The position numbers and the translations under genes were made by a program. Below the pieces are notes generated by a model. The model was not told where the DNA came from. It saw only the letters and a list, made by a program, of their open reading frames with translations, and searched no databases. This document shows positions 6,909 to 15,453 of a stretch of DNA of 51,250 bases, in pieces. Source of the stretch: Nostoc sp. NMS2 (GTDB lineage Bacteria; Cyanobacteriota; Cyanobacteriia; Cyanobacteriales; Nostocaceae); contig NZ_JABXKH010000181.1 in NCBI RefSeq assembly GCF_017115105.1, positions 1 to 51,250 on the forward strand, written 5' to 3'. The stretch's first letter is position 1, and every line of letters begins with the position of its first letter.

Positions 6909-8714
6909 ATGGCAATTTTCAAAGGTACTAAGGCTAACGACCTCATCAATGGCGGCACCAGCAATGATGTCATTTATGGCTACGAGGGTGATGACTTCCT
7001 CAGTGGTGGAGCAGGTAACGACACACTAGATGGTGGCATTGGTAACGATACATTGAAAGGTGGAGCAGGTAACGATACTTACATCGTTGATATCAGTGGC
7101 GATATTGTCAGTGAAGATAATGGCTCTGGTGGTGATGCGGGCGGTATTGATACAGTTGCGTCTTCTGTCGATTGGACATTAGGTAATTATGTCGAAAACC
7201 TCATCTTAACCGGGGCGACAGATATTTTTGGTGGTGGAAATGATCTAAATAACGTCATTACAGGCAATAGTGCCAATAATTTAATCCTTGCAAAAGCTGG
7301 AAATGACACTGTTTATGGTGGCGATGGTAATGACTTGGTTGGCGGTTGGATTGGTAACGATAAACTCTATGGCGAAGCTGGCAATGACAGTCTCTATGGA
7401 GATAGCGGTGCTGACACTCTTGATGGAGGAGACGGAGACGATGTTTTACATGGCCACGTTGATAGCCAAGATGTGGGTTCGCTTCAGATTCTAGGGCTTG
7501 ATTTTAGTGCTAATTATCTCTACGGTGGTGCAGGGAATGACACTGCTTATGGCGCTAATGGCAATGATTTTATTAGTGGTGGGAGTGGTAACGATCAACT
7601 CTATGGCGACGCTGGAAACGACAAACTATATGGTGGCGAGGATAATGATAACCTCTACGGTGGACAGGGAGATAATAGCCTATACGGTGAGGTAGGTAAC
7701 GATGTCCTTGAAGTTAGTGATTATTCTGGGAAAAACCTCTTAGACGGTGGCGAAGATAATGATAAACTCTATGGTCTCGATACCACTGGCAACAACACCC
7801 TTAAGGGGGGAACTGGAGATGATTATTTCGATATTTCTGATTCTTCTGGGAAAAACCTCTTAGATGGTGGCTTTGGGAATGATCAGCTATATGCTTCCAG
7901 TAGTACTGGCAACAACATTCTCAAGGGAGGAAGTGGGAATGATTATTTCGATATTATGTATTCTTCTGGGAACAACCTCTTAGACGGCGGCTCTGAGAAT
8001 GATAGATTATATGCCTACGAAACTAGTAGCGGCAATAATACCCTAAATGGAGGGAGTGACAACGACTCCTTCTATTTAAGCGCCCCATCTGTTGCTCCTA
8101 CTTCCTTAGCAACTCAAACGGTAGATGGAGGTACGGATAGTGATTATTTGTCTATCAATTACGTCTATGCTATTGCAGGAATTGCCTCAACTTTTAATGC
8201 AACTACTAAGCAAGGATCGATTACGGATGGCACCTATCGAGTTAGCTACAAAAATATTGAAGAATTAGAAATCCGTGGTACAGCCTACGCTGACACTATT
8301 GTGGGAAGCAATGGCAATGATTCTTTGTATGGATATGATGGCAACGATCTCCTGACTGGAGGGAAAGGCGATGATGCTTTGGACGGTGGAAATGGCTCTG
8401 ATTTATTTACTTTCAATAATTTCAATGAAGGCGTTGATACTCTTTATGACTTCAATCCGACTGGTGAATTGAGTGACTTTATTCAAGTATCGGCTAAGGG
8501 TTTCGGCGGCTCTTTAGTAGCAGGTAGTTTATCATCTGACCAGTTTGTAATCGGTACATCTGCGACAACGACAGCCCAGCGATTTATTTATAACGACAAT
8601 ACAGGTGGACTGTTCTTTGACAAAGATGGTAGTGCTAGTGCGTTTACTCAGGTAAAGTTCGCGCAACTCAGCAGTGGATTGTCACTCAGCGCAACTAATT
8701 TTGTTGTTATTTAA
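6909..8714 (+). CDS. RTX calcium-binding secreted protein, copy 2
   Basis: A 601-residue paralogue of the preceding gene. It has a much longer N-terminal part: about 230 residues of classical nonapeptide blocks (GGAGNDTLDGGIGND) with a non-repeat spacer reading VDWTLGNYVENLILTG, a motif common in cyanobacterial RTX proteins. It then has six of the 20-residue SGKNLLDGG/TGNNTLKGG repeats, against eight in copy 1, and the same C-terminal domain ending NFVVI. Export by type I secretion and calcium-dependent folding are expected from the family. The different repeat counts show expansion or contraction since duplication. The ligand or matrix role is unknown. Upstream TTTAAGTAGGTAGAAATT supplies a weak ribosome site. 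Confidence 0.85.
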   Translation: MAIFKGTKANDLINGGTSNDVIYGYEGDDFLSGGAGNDTLDGGIGNDTLKGGAGNDTYIVDISGDIVSEDNGSGGDAGGIDTVASSVDWTLGNYVENLILTGATDIFGGGNDLNNVITGNSANNLILAKAGNDTVYGGDGNDLVGGWIGNDKLYGEAGNDSLYGDSGADTLDGGDGDDVLHGHVDSQDVGSLQILGLDFSANYLYGGAGNDTAYGANGNDFISGGSGNDQLYGDAGNDKLYGGEDNDNLYGGQGDNSLYGEVGNDVLEVSDYSGKNLLDGGEDNDKLYGLDTTGNNTLKGGTGDDYFDISDSSGKNLLDGGFGNDQLYASSSTGNNILKGGSGNDYFDIMYSSGNNLLDGGSENDRLYAYETSSGNNTLNGGSDNDSFYLSAPSVAPTSLATQTVDGGTDSDYLSINYVYAIAGIASTFNATTKQGSITDGTYRVSYKNIEELEIRGTAYADTIVGSNGNDSLYGYDGNDLLTGGKGDDALDGGNGSDLFTFNNFNEGVDTLYDFNPTGELSDFIQVSAKGFGGSLVAGSLSSDQFVIGTSATTTAQRFIYNDNTGGLFFDKDGSASAFTQVKFAQLSSGLSLSATNFVVI

Positions 8715-8782
8715 TTGTACAAAGTCAAAGCGATCGCTCCATAGTACCTGGTAGTTAAAAGCTTTTAGTTGAAAGGTGTGAG

Positions 8783-8886
8783 TATAGCGATCCTAAATCA
8801 TTCGTGAAAAATTAGATCCCCGACTTCTCGAAGAAGTTGGGGATCTGGACATCGCGCATTTTCACAACTCATTCATGATTGCTATA
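8783..8886. mobile_element. MITE-like element, TATAGC family
   Basis: The ends TATAGCGATCCTA (8783-8795) and ATGATTGCTATA (to 8886) are imperfect inverted repeats. The interior hairpin is GATCCCCGACTTCT/AGAAGTTGGGGATC. The element at 29568-29670 has the same ends, the same CCTAAAT-ATTCGTGAA segment and an equivalent hairpin. The TA at each tip suggests a TA-target transposase working in trans. Apart from this and the repeat around 8964-9015 (GCGTAAGCGCAGCCCGC type), the 8715-9091 gap holds no gene. Confidence 0.7.
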
Positions 8887-9091
8887 TAATCATCCAGATA
8901 TAGAAAAAATAAGCACTTCTAAGAAAATCCATAAGGCAGTATTAGACATTATTCAACAGAAACAGCGTAAGCGCAGCCCGCACTTCGACTTCGCTCAGTG
9001 ACCGTCGTAGACATCGCCAGACTCCAAAAAAACAGCATAAATTGTTAACACCCTTACCCCCAGATATAACCAAGGTGCTACACTACATCCA

Positions 9092-9169
9092 TGCTAGGGG
9101 TGCCTACATAACGAGGCTGAGATCACACCCTTAACACCTGAGTCTGGGTAATACCAGCGGAGGGAAGCT
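9092..9169 (+). ncRNA. TPP riboswitch (THI element) of thiC
   Basis: The conserved THI core is clear: TAGGGGTGCC, GGCTGAGATCACACCC, AACACCTGAGTCTGGGTAAT and ACCAGCGGAGGGAAGC, with closing stem GCT/AGC. It binds thiamine pyrophosphate in the mRNA leader. Only 20 bases separate it from the thiC ATG and no run of T follows, so control is likely by hiding the ribosome site (GAGG at 9177-9180) rather than by termination. Confidence 0.95.
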
Positions 9170-9189
9170 GTTTATTGAGGAATCACAAT

Positions 9190-10563
9190 ATGCGGACAGA
9201 ATGGGTTGCTAAACGACGTGGGCAGGTTAATGTATCGCAAATGCATTACGCCCGCCAAGGTGTCATCACCGAAGAAATGCACTACGTCGCCCAACGAGAA
9301 AATCTCCCTGCCGATCTCATTCGTGACGAAGTAGCGCGGGGGCGAATGATTATCCCCGCTAATATAAATCACACTAATCTAGAGCCGATGGCTATTGGCA
9401 TCGCCTCTAGATGTAAGGTAAATGCTAATATCGGCGCTTCCCCCAACTCTTCTAATCTTCAAGAAGAAGTTGATAAGCTGAATTTGTCGGTGAAGTACGG
9501 TGCTGATACCGTGATGGATTTATCCACAGGCGGCGGTAATTTAGATGAAATTCGTACCGCAATTATCAAGGCTTCACCTGTTCCCATTGGTACGGTACCA
9601 GTTTACCAAGCTTTAGAAAGTGTCCACGGCACAATCGAGAACCTGACTGCTGATGATTTTCTCCATATCATCGAAAAGCACGCCCAGCAGGGGGTAGATT
9701 ATCAAACTATCCATGCGGGGATTTTGATTGAGCATTTGCCTTTGGTGAGAAACCGCATTACCGGTATTGTCTCTCGCGGCGGCGGTATTTTGGCGCGGTG
9801 GATGCTGCATCACCACAAACAAAACCCACTTTATACCCACTTTCAAGACATTATTGAGATTTTCAAAAAGTACGATGTCTCCTTCAGTTTGGGAGATTCT
9901 CTACGTCCCGGCTGCACCCATGATGCCTCAGATGAAGCACAATTAGCTGAATTGAAAACCCTGGGACAGCTAACTCGCAAAGCCTGGGAAGATGATATCC
10001 AGGTGATGGTGGAAGGGCCGGGACACGTGCCAATGGATCAAATTGAGTTCAACGTCCGTAAGCAGATGGAAGAGTGTTCGGAAGCACCTTTCTATGTGTT
10101 GGGCCCATTGGTAACAGACATTGCTCCCGGTTATGACCATATTACTTCAGCCATTGGCGCAGCGATGGCTGGATGGTACGGTACTGCAATGCTGTGCTAT
10201 GTAACACCCAAAGAACATTTGGGTCTACCAAATGCCGAAGATGTGCGGAATGGGTTGATTGCCTATAAAATAGCGGCTCATGCGGCTGATATTGCTAGAC
10301 ATCGCCCTGGTGCAAGGGATAGAGATGATGAACTTTCCAAGGCGCGTTACAACTTCGATTGGAACCGTCAGTTTGAATTATCACTCGATCCAGAAAGAGC
10401 CAAGGAATATCACGATGAAACTTTACCAGCAGATATCTATAAAACTGCTGAGTTTTGTTCGATGTGTGGGCCTAAGTTCTGCCCAATGCAAACTAAGGTT
10501 GATGCTGATGCGCTGACAGAATTAGAGAAGTTCTTGGCGAAAGAGCCTGTAACTAAAAGCTAA
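9190..10563 (+). CDS. thiC: Phosphomethylpyrimidine synthase
   Basis: A radical-SAM enzyme converting 5-aminoimidazole ribotide to hydroxymethylpyrimidine phosphate for thiamine synthesis. The protein has 457 residues from ATG 9190 (RTEWVAKRRGQVNVSQMHYA start). A TTG at 9175 in frame is less likely because it would overlap the GAGG ribosome site. The [4Fe-4S] motif sits near the C-terminus as CSMCGPKFCPMQ (C-x2-C-x4-C), as expected for ThiC. Other family signatures visible are SLGDSLRPGC, MVEGPGHVPMDQIEFNV and GPLVTDIAPGYDHI. It is a single gene under the TPP riboswitch just upstream. Low-complexity GGGGCAT repeats follow the stop. Confidence 0.97.
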   Translation: MRTEWVAKRRGQVNVSQMHYARQGVITEEMHYVAQRENLPADLIRDEVARGRMIIPANINHTNLEPMAIGIASRCKVNANIGASPNSSNLQEEVDKLNLSVKYGADTVMDLSTGGGNLDEIRTAIIKASPVPIGTVPVYQALESVHGTIENLTADDFLHIIEKHAQQGVDYQTIHAGILIEHLPLVRNRITGIVSRGGGILARWMLHHHKQNPLYTHFQDIIEIFKKYDVSFSLGDSLRPGCTHDASDEAQLAELKTLGQLTRKAWEDDIQVMVEGPGHVPMDQIEFNVRKQMEECSEAPFYVLGPLVTDIAPGYDHITSAIGAAMAGWYGTAMLCYVTPKEHLGLPNAEDVRNGLIAYKIAAHAADIARHRPGARDRDDELSKARYNFDWNRQFELSLDPERAKEYHDETLPADIYKTAEFCSMCGPKFCPMQTKVDADALTELEKFLAKEPVTKS

Positions 10564-10719
10564 TTGATAAGGGGCATGGGGCATGGGGCATGAAGAAGAG
10601 ACAAAGAAGAGGAGGGAGACAAGGGAGAGACTTGTTCAATAATTCCCCCTTGTCCCCCTTGTCCCCCTTGTCTCCCTGCTCCCTCATCCCCACACACTCC
10701 CTAACTCAAACGTATTGGT

Positions 10720-12708
10720 TTAAAACCCAATTTCAATGGTTAGGCTGCGAATCTTTCCTGTATCTGCGCTAGCTTTATCTGCAACTTCCAGAGTCCAGGT
10801 TCCTTGGGGACTTTTACCTTTAAAGGCAGCAAGTTTTGGGGTGTTTACCTCATCAAAAGTTGTTTTGATATTATCTGTAGCCCCGCCTTGGCGATCGTGC
10901 AGGATGATGGGAAGTATACCTATTTGCACTGGGGGAAGGAGAGTAACTACAAGATCCCCGATATAAGTATGCTCGATGTCTACATTAACTTTGATGGATT
11001 TCATTAGGCTGGTATTAGCGATCGCCAACGATAATGTTGATGTTTGCAAGTCGCTAATTGGGATATCTTGCACTGCCTTGAATATGCTAATAGGCGATGT
11101 TTGCGCCGGCTTGGCCAATTCTACAGCTTTGAGAGCATTGATTCGACCATAACCGTAAAAAGGGCTACGACCATTGGCATCATATTTACCTCCAGCTTGA
11201 TCGATGCGATCGCAAGAGCGTTTAATAATATCTCGTACTTCGTCCCAACGCAGATTTTGGTTTCTGGCAATAATCAATGCTGCTACACCAGCCGCACCTG
11301 GACAAGCACTAGAAGTTCCGCCGAATTCGTTCGTGTAGTTACCTCCGGCATCACCCAGATTTACATTACCCGAATTATAGCCAAGTACACCAGTGCGATC
11401 GGTTGTCCAAATTCCAGTGGTTTGAGAACTATCACCATTGTTACTGGGAAAAGCACACCACACCGCCTGACCAAAGTCACTGTAAGCGCTTCTCGTACCA
11501 AAGTCGTTACAAGCTGCCACCGCAATTACCTTTTGGTAACTGGCGTAGCCATCGTTATCCACGCTTTCGTTACCATTGCCAGCCGCGAATAAAATTACAC
11601 ATCCCTTACCGTTGCGTCCTTTATTGGTTGCAAAGTCCATAGCTAGTCTTGTGGAGTCAGGCAAAGGTACTTTCTGGTTGTGTGCAGGATCGTTTGGCTC
11701 AAACCAAGTACCATCTGCTGGCCCCCAACTACAAGAAATCACATCAGCACCATTTTGAGCCGCCCAAATAAAAGCATCTGCTTCATCTTGTGACCCCAAC
11801 GCCGAAGCTAGACGAATCGGCATCAGCTTTGCACCTGGTGCTACGCCTGATGCACCAAATTTACCGTTTCCACAAGCAACTCCGGCACAAGCTGTACCGT
11901 GGTTATTGTCGTTTCCTGGTCTGGGATTGTCATTTTTTCGTGTGACATCACGCGGGGCAACAATCTTTCCAGAGGAACGGAATTCTTCATGATCGAGATC
12001 CACACCATCATCGATAATTGCAATAATTGCTCCAGTGCCATCGCTTAATTTCCAAGCTGCCTCAACGTTGGCATGGGCGTTAATTACCTTACCGTTAATT
12101 GTTGTTTGCTTTAAGTGCCACTGCTGCGGGAAAACCTGACGTTGGCGTGATTCACGCACTAGTTCGGGATGGCACAGTTCAACTGATTCCTCATTCAGAA
12201 GTCTCTCGGCGATGTCAAAGATAGCTATACCAGTATTTGCAGGTGCATTGACAAAGTAAGCATTTCGTGCATATTCAAGTTGGCGTTTAATTGTTAAGCC
12301 GTAACGTGCTAGAATAATGTGGCAAACGCTTGATTCTTCTTCATTATCGAATTTAACGAAGAGGTTTTCGGTGTAAATTATTGGTTGACTGGAGGCTGGG
12401 TCAATGAGGACACGGCCGGCAAATTGGACTTCAGACTCTTGGTTGAGAATTTCACGGGCGCGATCGCGCAGAGCGACACCCTGATTCGGAACTTTCGCTT
12501 GCAAAATTTCTACACCCGCTTGCCGAAACCGCGTTTTTAACTCAAACTGATTGAGGATGCTACGAGCTGTGGGTGACACAGGTGCGACTTCAAAAGGTCT
12601 TGCACCGATGAGAGTACTGCGGCTTTCGGTACGCACTACAACGTGTTCGTCACTGATCGCAAGTTCATACTGTTTACCGTTTTGTCCACCATAGCGAACC
12701 TGAACCAT
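10720..12708 (-). CDS. prcA: PrcA-like calcium-dependent subtilisin protease with P domain
   Basis: A 662-residue S8 serine endopeptidase. Residues 1-200 form a long propeptide-like N-terminal region. Residues 205-530 are the subtilase domain, with the triad D233 (IIDDGVD), H270 (NNHGTACAG) and S466 (GGTSSACP) and oxyanion-hole N378 (AAGNGN). Residues 545-662 are a P (proprotein convertase) beta domain ending SLTIEIGF. Length and layout agree with the Anabaena calcium-dependent protease PrcA; the symbol rests on that memory, not on a search. No classical signal peptide is visible. AGGAGATTAAAAT precedes the ATG. The divergent gene at 13447 encodes a relative of residues 108-190 of this protein, a possible trans-acting inhibitor or chaperone. 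Confidence 0.88.
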   Translation of the reverse strand: MVQVRYGGQNGKQYELAISDEHVVVRTESRSTLIGARPFEVAPVSPTARSILNQFELKTRFRQAGVEILQAKVPNQGVALRDRAREILNQESEVQFAGRVLIDPASSQPIIYTENLFVKFDNEEESSVCHIILARYGLTIKRQLEYARNAYFVNAPANTGIAIFDIAERLLNEESVELCHPELVRESRQRQVFPQQWHLKQTTINGKVINAHANVEAAWKLSDGTGAIIAIIDDGVDLDHEEFRSSGKIVAPRDVTRKNDNPRPGNDNNHGTACAGVACGNGKFGASGVAPGAKLMPIRLASALGSQDEADAFIWAAQNGADVISCSWGPADGTWFEPNDPAHNQKVPLPDSTRLAMDFATNKGRNGKGCVILFAAGNGNESVDNDGYASYQKVIAVAACNDFGTRSAYSDFGQAVWCAFPSNNGDSSQTTGIWTTDRTGVLGYNSGNVNLGDAGGNYTNEFGGTSSACPGAAGVAALIIARNQNLRWDEVRDIIKRSCDRIDQAGGKYDANGRSPFYGYGRINALKAVELAKPAQTSPISIFKAVQDIPISDLQTSTLSLAIANTSLMKSIKVNVDIEHTYIGDLVVTLLPPVQIGILPIILHDRQGGATDNIKTTFDEVNTPKLAAFKGKSPQGTWTLEVADKASADTGKIRSLTIEIGF

Positions 12709-12899
12709 ATTTTAATCTCCTAAATATTTTGGGAATTGGGAATTGGGCATGGGGAATGCGGAAACTGCATTCTGCCTGATTTTTAAAGCTTGCCGCACAC
12801 TACATGCAGTTTGCACTTACGTTTAGTTTATGGATGGTTTTTATTTCATGTGTTATATGTGTATTACGATATCAAAAATATACAGATCAAACAGGATTT

Positions 12900-13085
12900 A
12901 ACATTTTTGAGGGGTCTAAGTCCCTCGCTTCTAGCAAGCGACAAGTTTTGCGTTGGGGTTAAAATCCCCATTCCAAAACTTAATTACGAATTACGAACTT
13001 GTACTGAGCGTAGCCGAAGTATTACGTAAAGCCTGCGGCATAGCTTCGCTTAACGCGGAGCGTGCCGGAGGCTCTATTACGAATT
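12900..13085. repeat. Composite of dispersed cyanobacterial repeats
   Basis: This stretch contains GGGGTTAAAATCCCCATT, AATTACGAATTACGAA, CTTGTACTGAGCGTAGCCGA (same family as 15132, 18838, 21038 and 37862), and a GCGGAGCGTGCCGGAGGC-type repeat. The same modules recur around 15100-15180 and 33725-33782. The gap 12709-13446 contains only these and the element at 13206; no gene is supported. Confidence 0.7.
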
Positions 13086-13205
13086 ATTTTAATCTCTCTA
13101 AAGTTCATACGAGCCTTCGATTCGTCTTTCCAGAAAAGAGGAATTCAAAGTCAGACTGTTTTACGAATCTTCACTATCACTAGGGACATATAAACCACGT
13201 CTATC

Positions 13206-13359
13206 TTGAAACCTGTAGTTCAACTCTAATGAATAAGGATTTGCCCTCATCCCCCAACCCCTTCTCCCAAATATGGGATTCGGGGAGCTAGAATTTCAAA
13301 GTCCCTCTCCCAGGTATGGGAGAGGGATTTAGGGTGAGGGCGAAAACTACGGTTCTCAA
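13206..13359. mobile_element. Possible MITE-like element
   Basis: Ends TTGAAACCTGTAGTT (13206-13220) and AACTACGGTTCTCAA (13345-13359) match as inverted repeats at 12 of 15 positions. The interior CCCTCATCCCCCAACCCC and GGGAGAGGG hairpins resemble the interior of the element at 1-156. No target duplication is obvious. Confidence 0.45.
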
Positions 13360-13446
13360 CTTAGATGAGGTTTAGCTTCCATCCCGATAAAAGATTTGTA
13401 TTCTATACCACTGAAAACGCTATAACATTATTACAACTTGAGAAAG

Positions 13447-14010
13447 ATGTTTTATTTTCCAGCTGAGTATTTTCTACAGGCGTACTCTTTACCCCTGGTT
13501 GCTGAAGTGAAATTTCAAAACGACTATTTTTCTGAGTATCCTGAACAAATTCGGATTGGCAGCGATCGCACTGCTGTATCTTACACTCGGAAGTCTGGGT
13601 ACTATGCAATACATTATAATCAGCCCAAAACGATCGCACTAGGAGCAATTTTACAACTGAACGATGGTGCAATTGGAGTTTTTTCAGGCGAACCTAATCA
13701 ATCAGAGAAGGGTAAACTTAGTCCAATTTATACAATAGAACCCAATGGTTCTTTAGCAGTACCAACTGGACTGGTTTTCATCCGCTTTGCTGAAGGCGTT
13801 GATGTGGAGTCTCAGCGCGAGGTAATTAATCGAGCGGGTTACGAAGTAGTACAAATCCTTGACTATGCGCCTCACGCCGCTTGGTTGCGTGCCCAATCAG
13901 GTAATATTGTTGATGCGATCGCAAAGATTCCTCAATTAGAAGCGATACCTAAAGTTGAGAATATCGAACCTCAGATGCTTATGGAAAGAAGTTTAAGACT
14001 AGGACGTTAG
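13447..14010 (+). CDS. Stand-alone homologue of the PrcA propeptide
   Basis: A 187-residue protein from ATG 13447; a TTG at 13438 would add three residues. It has no protease domain. Residues about 93-185 line up with residues 108-190 of the protease at 10720-12708: SPIYT matches PIIYT, VFIRFAEGVD matches LFVKFDNEEE, RAGYEVVQILDYAPHAAWL matches RYGLTIKRQLEYARNAYFV, and ENIEPQMLMERSLR matches ELCHPELVRESRQR. Free propeptide-like proteins of subtilases are known to act as inhibitors or folding helpers in other systems. Here that is inference from similarity and from the divergent neighbouring position. The N-terminal 90 residues are not recognised. It may be co-transcribed with the next two genes (54-bp gap). 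Confidence 0.65.
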   Translation: MFYFPAEYFLQAYSLPLVAEVKFQNDYFSEYPEQIRIGSDRTAVSYTRKSGYYAIHYNQPKTIALGAILQLNDGAIGVFSGEPNQSEKGKLSPIYTIEPNGSLAVPTGLVFIRFAEGVDVESQREVINRAGYEVVQILDYAPHAAWLRAQSGNIVDAIAKIPQLEAIPKVENIEPQMLMERSLRLGR

Positions 14011-14043
14011 TAATTCGTAATTCGTAATTCGTAATTCGTAATT
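14009..14043. repeat. TAATTCGTA short tandem array
   Basis: Four near-perfect tandem copies of a 9-bp unit TAATTCGTA start at the stop codon of the propeptide-like gene. Similar arrays occur at 15102-15134 and 33725-33762. Confidence 0.8.
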
Positions 14044-14064
14044 ATTTGATGAGTCTATAGAAAA

Positions 14065-14397
14065 ATGTTTAACAACAGCAATAATTACCAAGCTAGTGTT
14101 ATCTACAGACATGGCGATGTTTTAATTAGACATATTGCTAGCTTACCTGTCGGCGCTCAGAAGCGTGGAGGTGCTACTCTCGCTCATGGTGAAGTTACAG
14201 GACATAGCCATCGCATTCAGCAATCTGATGCTGTTCAGTTGTGGGTACATGGTAGTGACCTTTTTCTTGAGGTTAAAGAACCAAGTGCCACTTTAGTTCA
14301 TGAAGAACATCGGGCAATTGAATTACCCCAAGGGCTTTACCGCGTCTGGAAACAACGTGAATATCGACCTGATGCTTACGTCGAGGTGATTGACTAA
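14065..14397 (+). CDS. Conserved hypothetical protein with GEVTGHSHRI motif
   Basis: A 110-residue soluble protein. A strongly conserved core is visible: YRHGDVLIRHI, LAHGEVTGHSHRI, then ATLVHEEHRAIELPQGLYRVWKQREY. Clustered histidines (HGEVTGHSH, HEEH) on predicted beta-strands suggest a small metal-binding beta-barrel, but no function is established. I recall similar small proteins in bacteria and phages next to DUF6745-like genes. The stop codon overlaps the next start by one base (TAATG), so the two are translationally coupled and probably work together. Confidence 0.65.
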   Translation: MFNNSNNYQASVIYRHGDVLIRHIASLPVGAQKRGGATLAHGEVTGHSHRIQQSDAVQLWVHGSDLFLEVKEPSATLVHEEHRAIELPQGLYRVWKQREYRPDAYVEVID

Positions 14398-15095
14398 TGC
14401 TCAAGATCATGTCTAATGGACGTGTGCCGAATAAACCAGTTTTGCAGCGCCCAAATCAAAGCCACGAGCCTGTATCGGCTGAACACGCTCGAAAAGTCAT
14501 CCTTGAGCATCACTCCTGGGATGGAATGCGCGTTTTAGGGCATCTGAATTTAAGCGGTGCGTTGGATCTTTACAATCTACCTGAAAATCTCACCTGTGAA
14601 AGTCTTGATATCAGCGACTGTGTAAATCTGACAACCCTTCCCAAAGGACTCCACGTTACCTTTTGGATCGAGTTAGCCGGAAGTGGCATTATTAGTGTAT
14701 CTGCGGGACATGGTTTTGTCTGGCGCTGGCGAGGAGTGCAGGTGACAGATAAAATTGCCTTTGAATCCCAGTCTCTAACGGGACAAGATATCCTCAATGT
14801 TGAGAATGTTGAGTTGCGTCGCGTGCTGATTGAACGTCTGGGATATGAGACATTTTTACAGCAAGTGGGAGGATTGATCCGCGATCGCGATCGTGATACT
14901 GGTGGAGAACGTCAACTAGTCTACATTCCTTTTGAGGATGACGAGCCGCTTATGGTCTTGAAAGTCACCTGTCCATCTACAGGACATATTCATATCTTGC
15001 GCGTCCCCCCTCACATGCAAACTTGCCATCAAGCAGCCGCTTGGATTGCGGGCTTTAATAACCCAGATGATTATAATCCTGCGATCGAGGCGTAG
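14397..15095 (+). CDS. DUF6745-like protein with short leucine-rich segment
   Basis: A 232-residue protein. Residues 45-100 look like one to two leucine-rich repeats (LPENLTCESLDISDCVNLTTLPKGL). Residues 135-232 carry ENVELRRVLIERLGYETFL, DRDTGGERQLVYI, VTCPSTGHIHILRVPPHMQT and AAAWIAGFNNPDDYNP. I recognise this as the DUF6745 type of C-terminal region; its biochemical role is unknown. Translation starts in the TAATG overlap with the gene before it. The pairing of these two families is the best functional hint. Confidence 0.65.
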   Translation: MLKIMSNGRVPNKPVLQRPNQSHEPVSAEHARKVILEHHSWDGMRVLGHLNLSGALDLYNLPENLTCESLDISDCVNLTTLPKGLHVTFWIELAGSGIISVSAGHGFVWRWRGVQVTDKIAFESQSLTGQDILNVENVELRRVLIERLGYETFLQQVGGLIRDRDRDTGGERQLVYIPFEDDEPLMVLKVTCPSTGHIHILRVPPHMQTCHQAAAWIAGFNNPDDYNPAIEA

Positions 15096-15101
15096 TTAAA
15101 T

Positions 15102-15178
15102 AATTCGTAATTCGTAATTCGTAATTCGTAATACTTCGGCTACGCTCAGTACAAGTTCGTAATTAAGTTTTGTGATGG
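15102..15178. repeat. TAATTCGTA array with CTCAGTACAAG repeat
   Basis: A TAATTCGTA array (15102-15134) runs into AATACTTCGGCTACGCTCAG, then AAGTTTTGTGATGGGGATTTAG (to 15178). The last module recurs at 33763-33781 and, inverted, near 12965-12985. The remaining part of the 15096-15453 gap holds the hairpin below and no gene. Confidence 0.7.
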
Positions 15179-15298
15179 GGATTTAGACTAGGGTGTTGAC
15201 TTTGTACCCTTTCAGGGGTTAAAAATTCATGCACAATCCAATCCTTGCTGAGTAAAATTTGCAGGGGGAAAAGTTATTTTTCGCGTTCTTTAAGTAAT

Positions 15299-15345
15299 GA
15301 GTAATAAGTAATGAGTAAATACCCATTACTCATTACTTATTACTC
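15299..15345. terminator. 20-bp-arm hairpin between convergent genes
   Basis: GAGTAATAAGTAATGAGTAA (15299-15318) and its exact reverse complement (15326-15345) are separated by 7 bases. It lies between two convergent genes and could act as a bidirectional terminator. The arms are built from the AGTAATGAGTAATA type of short tandem repeat, so origin as a repeat is also possible. Confidence 0.6.
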
Positions 15346-15453
15346 TTCAAGAATCCCTGTTCCTTTAGGGCTGGGAGTGTCAAGGGGATTTAAATCCCGA
15401 CTGATTGATTCTGACTGGAGTTTCGGAGTCTCCGCTCCTGAATTCTTCTTCAA

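Noticed and set aside
8964..9015. Possible small gene or RNA before thiC
   Set aside because: The sequence is a known type of dispersed cyanobacterial repeat (GCGTAAGCGCAGCCCGC) and shows no coding signal.
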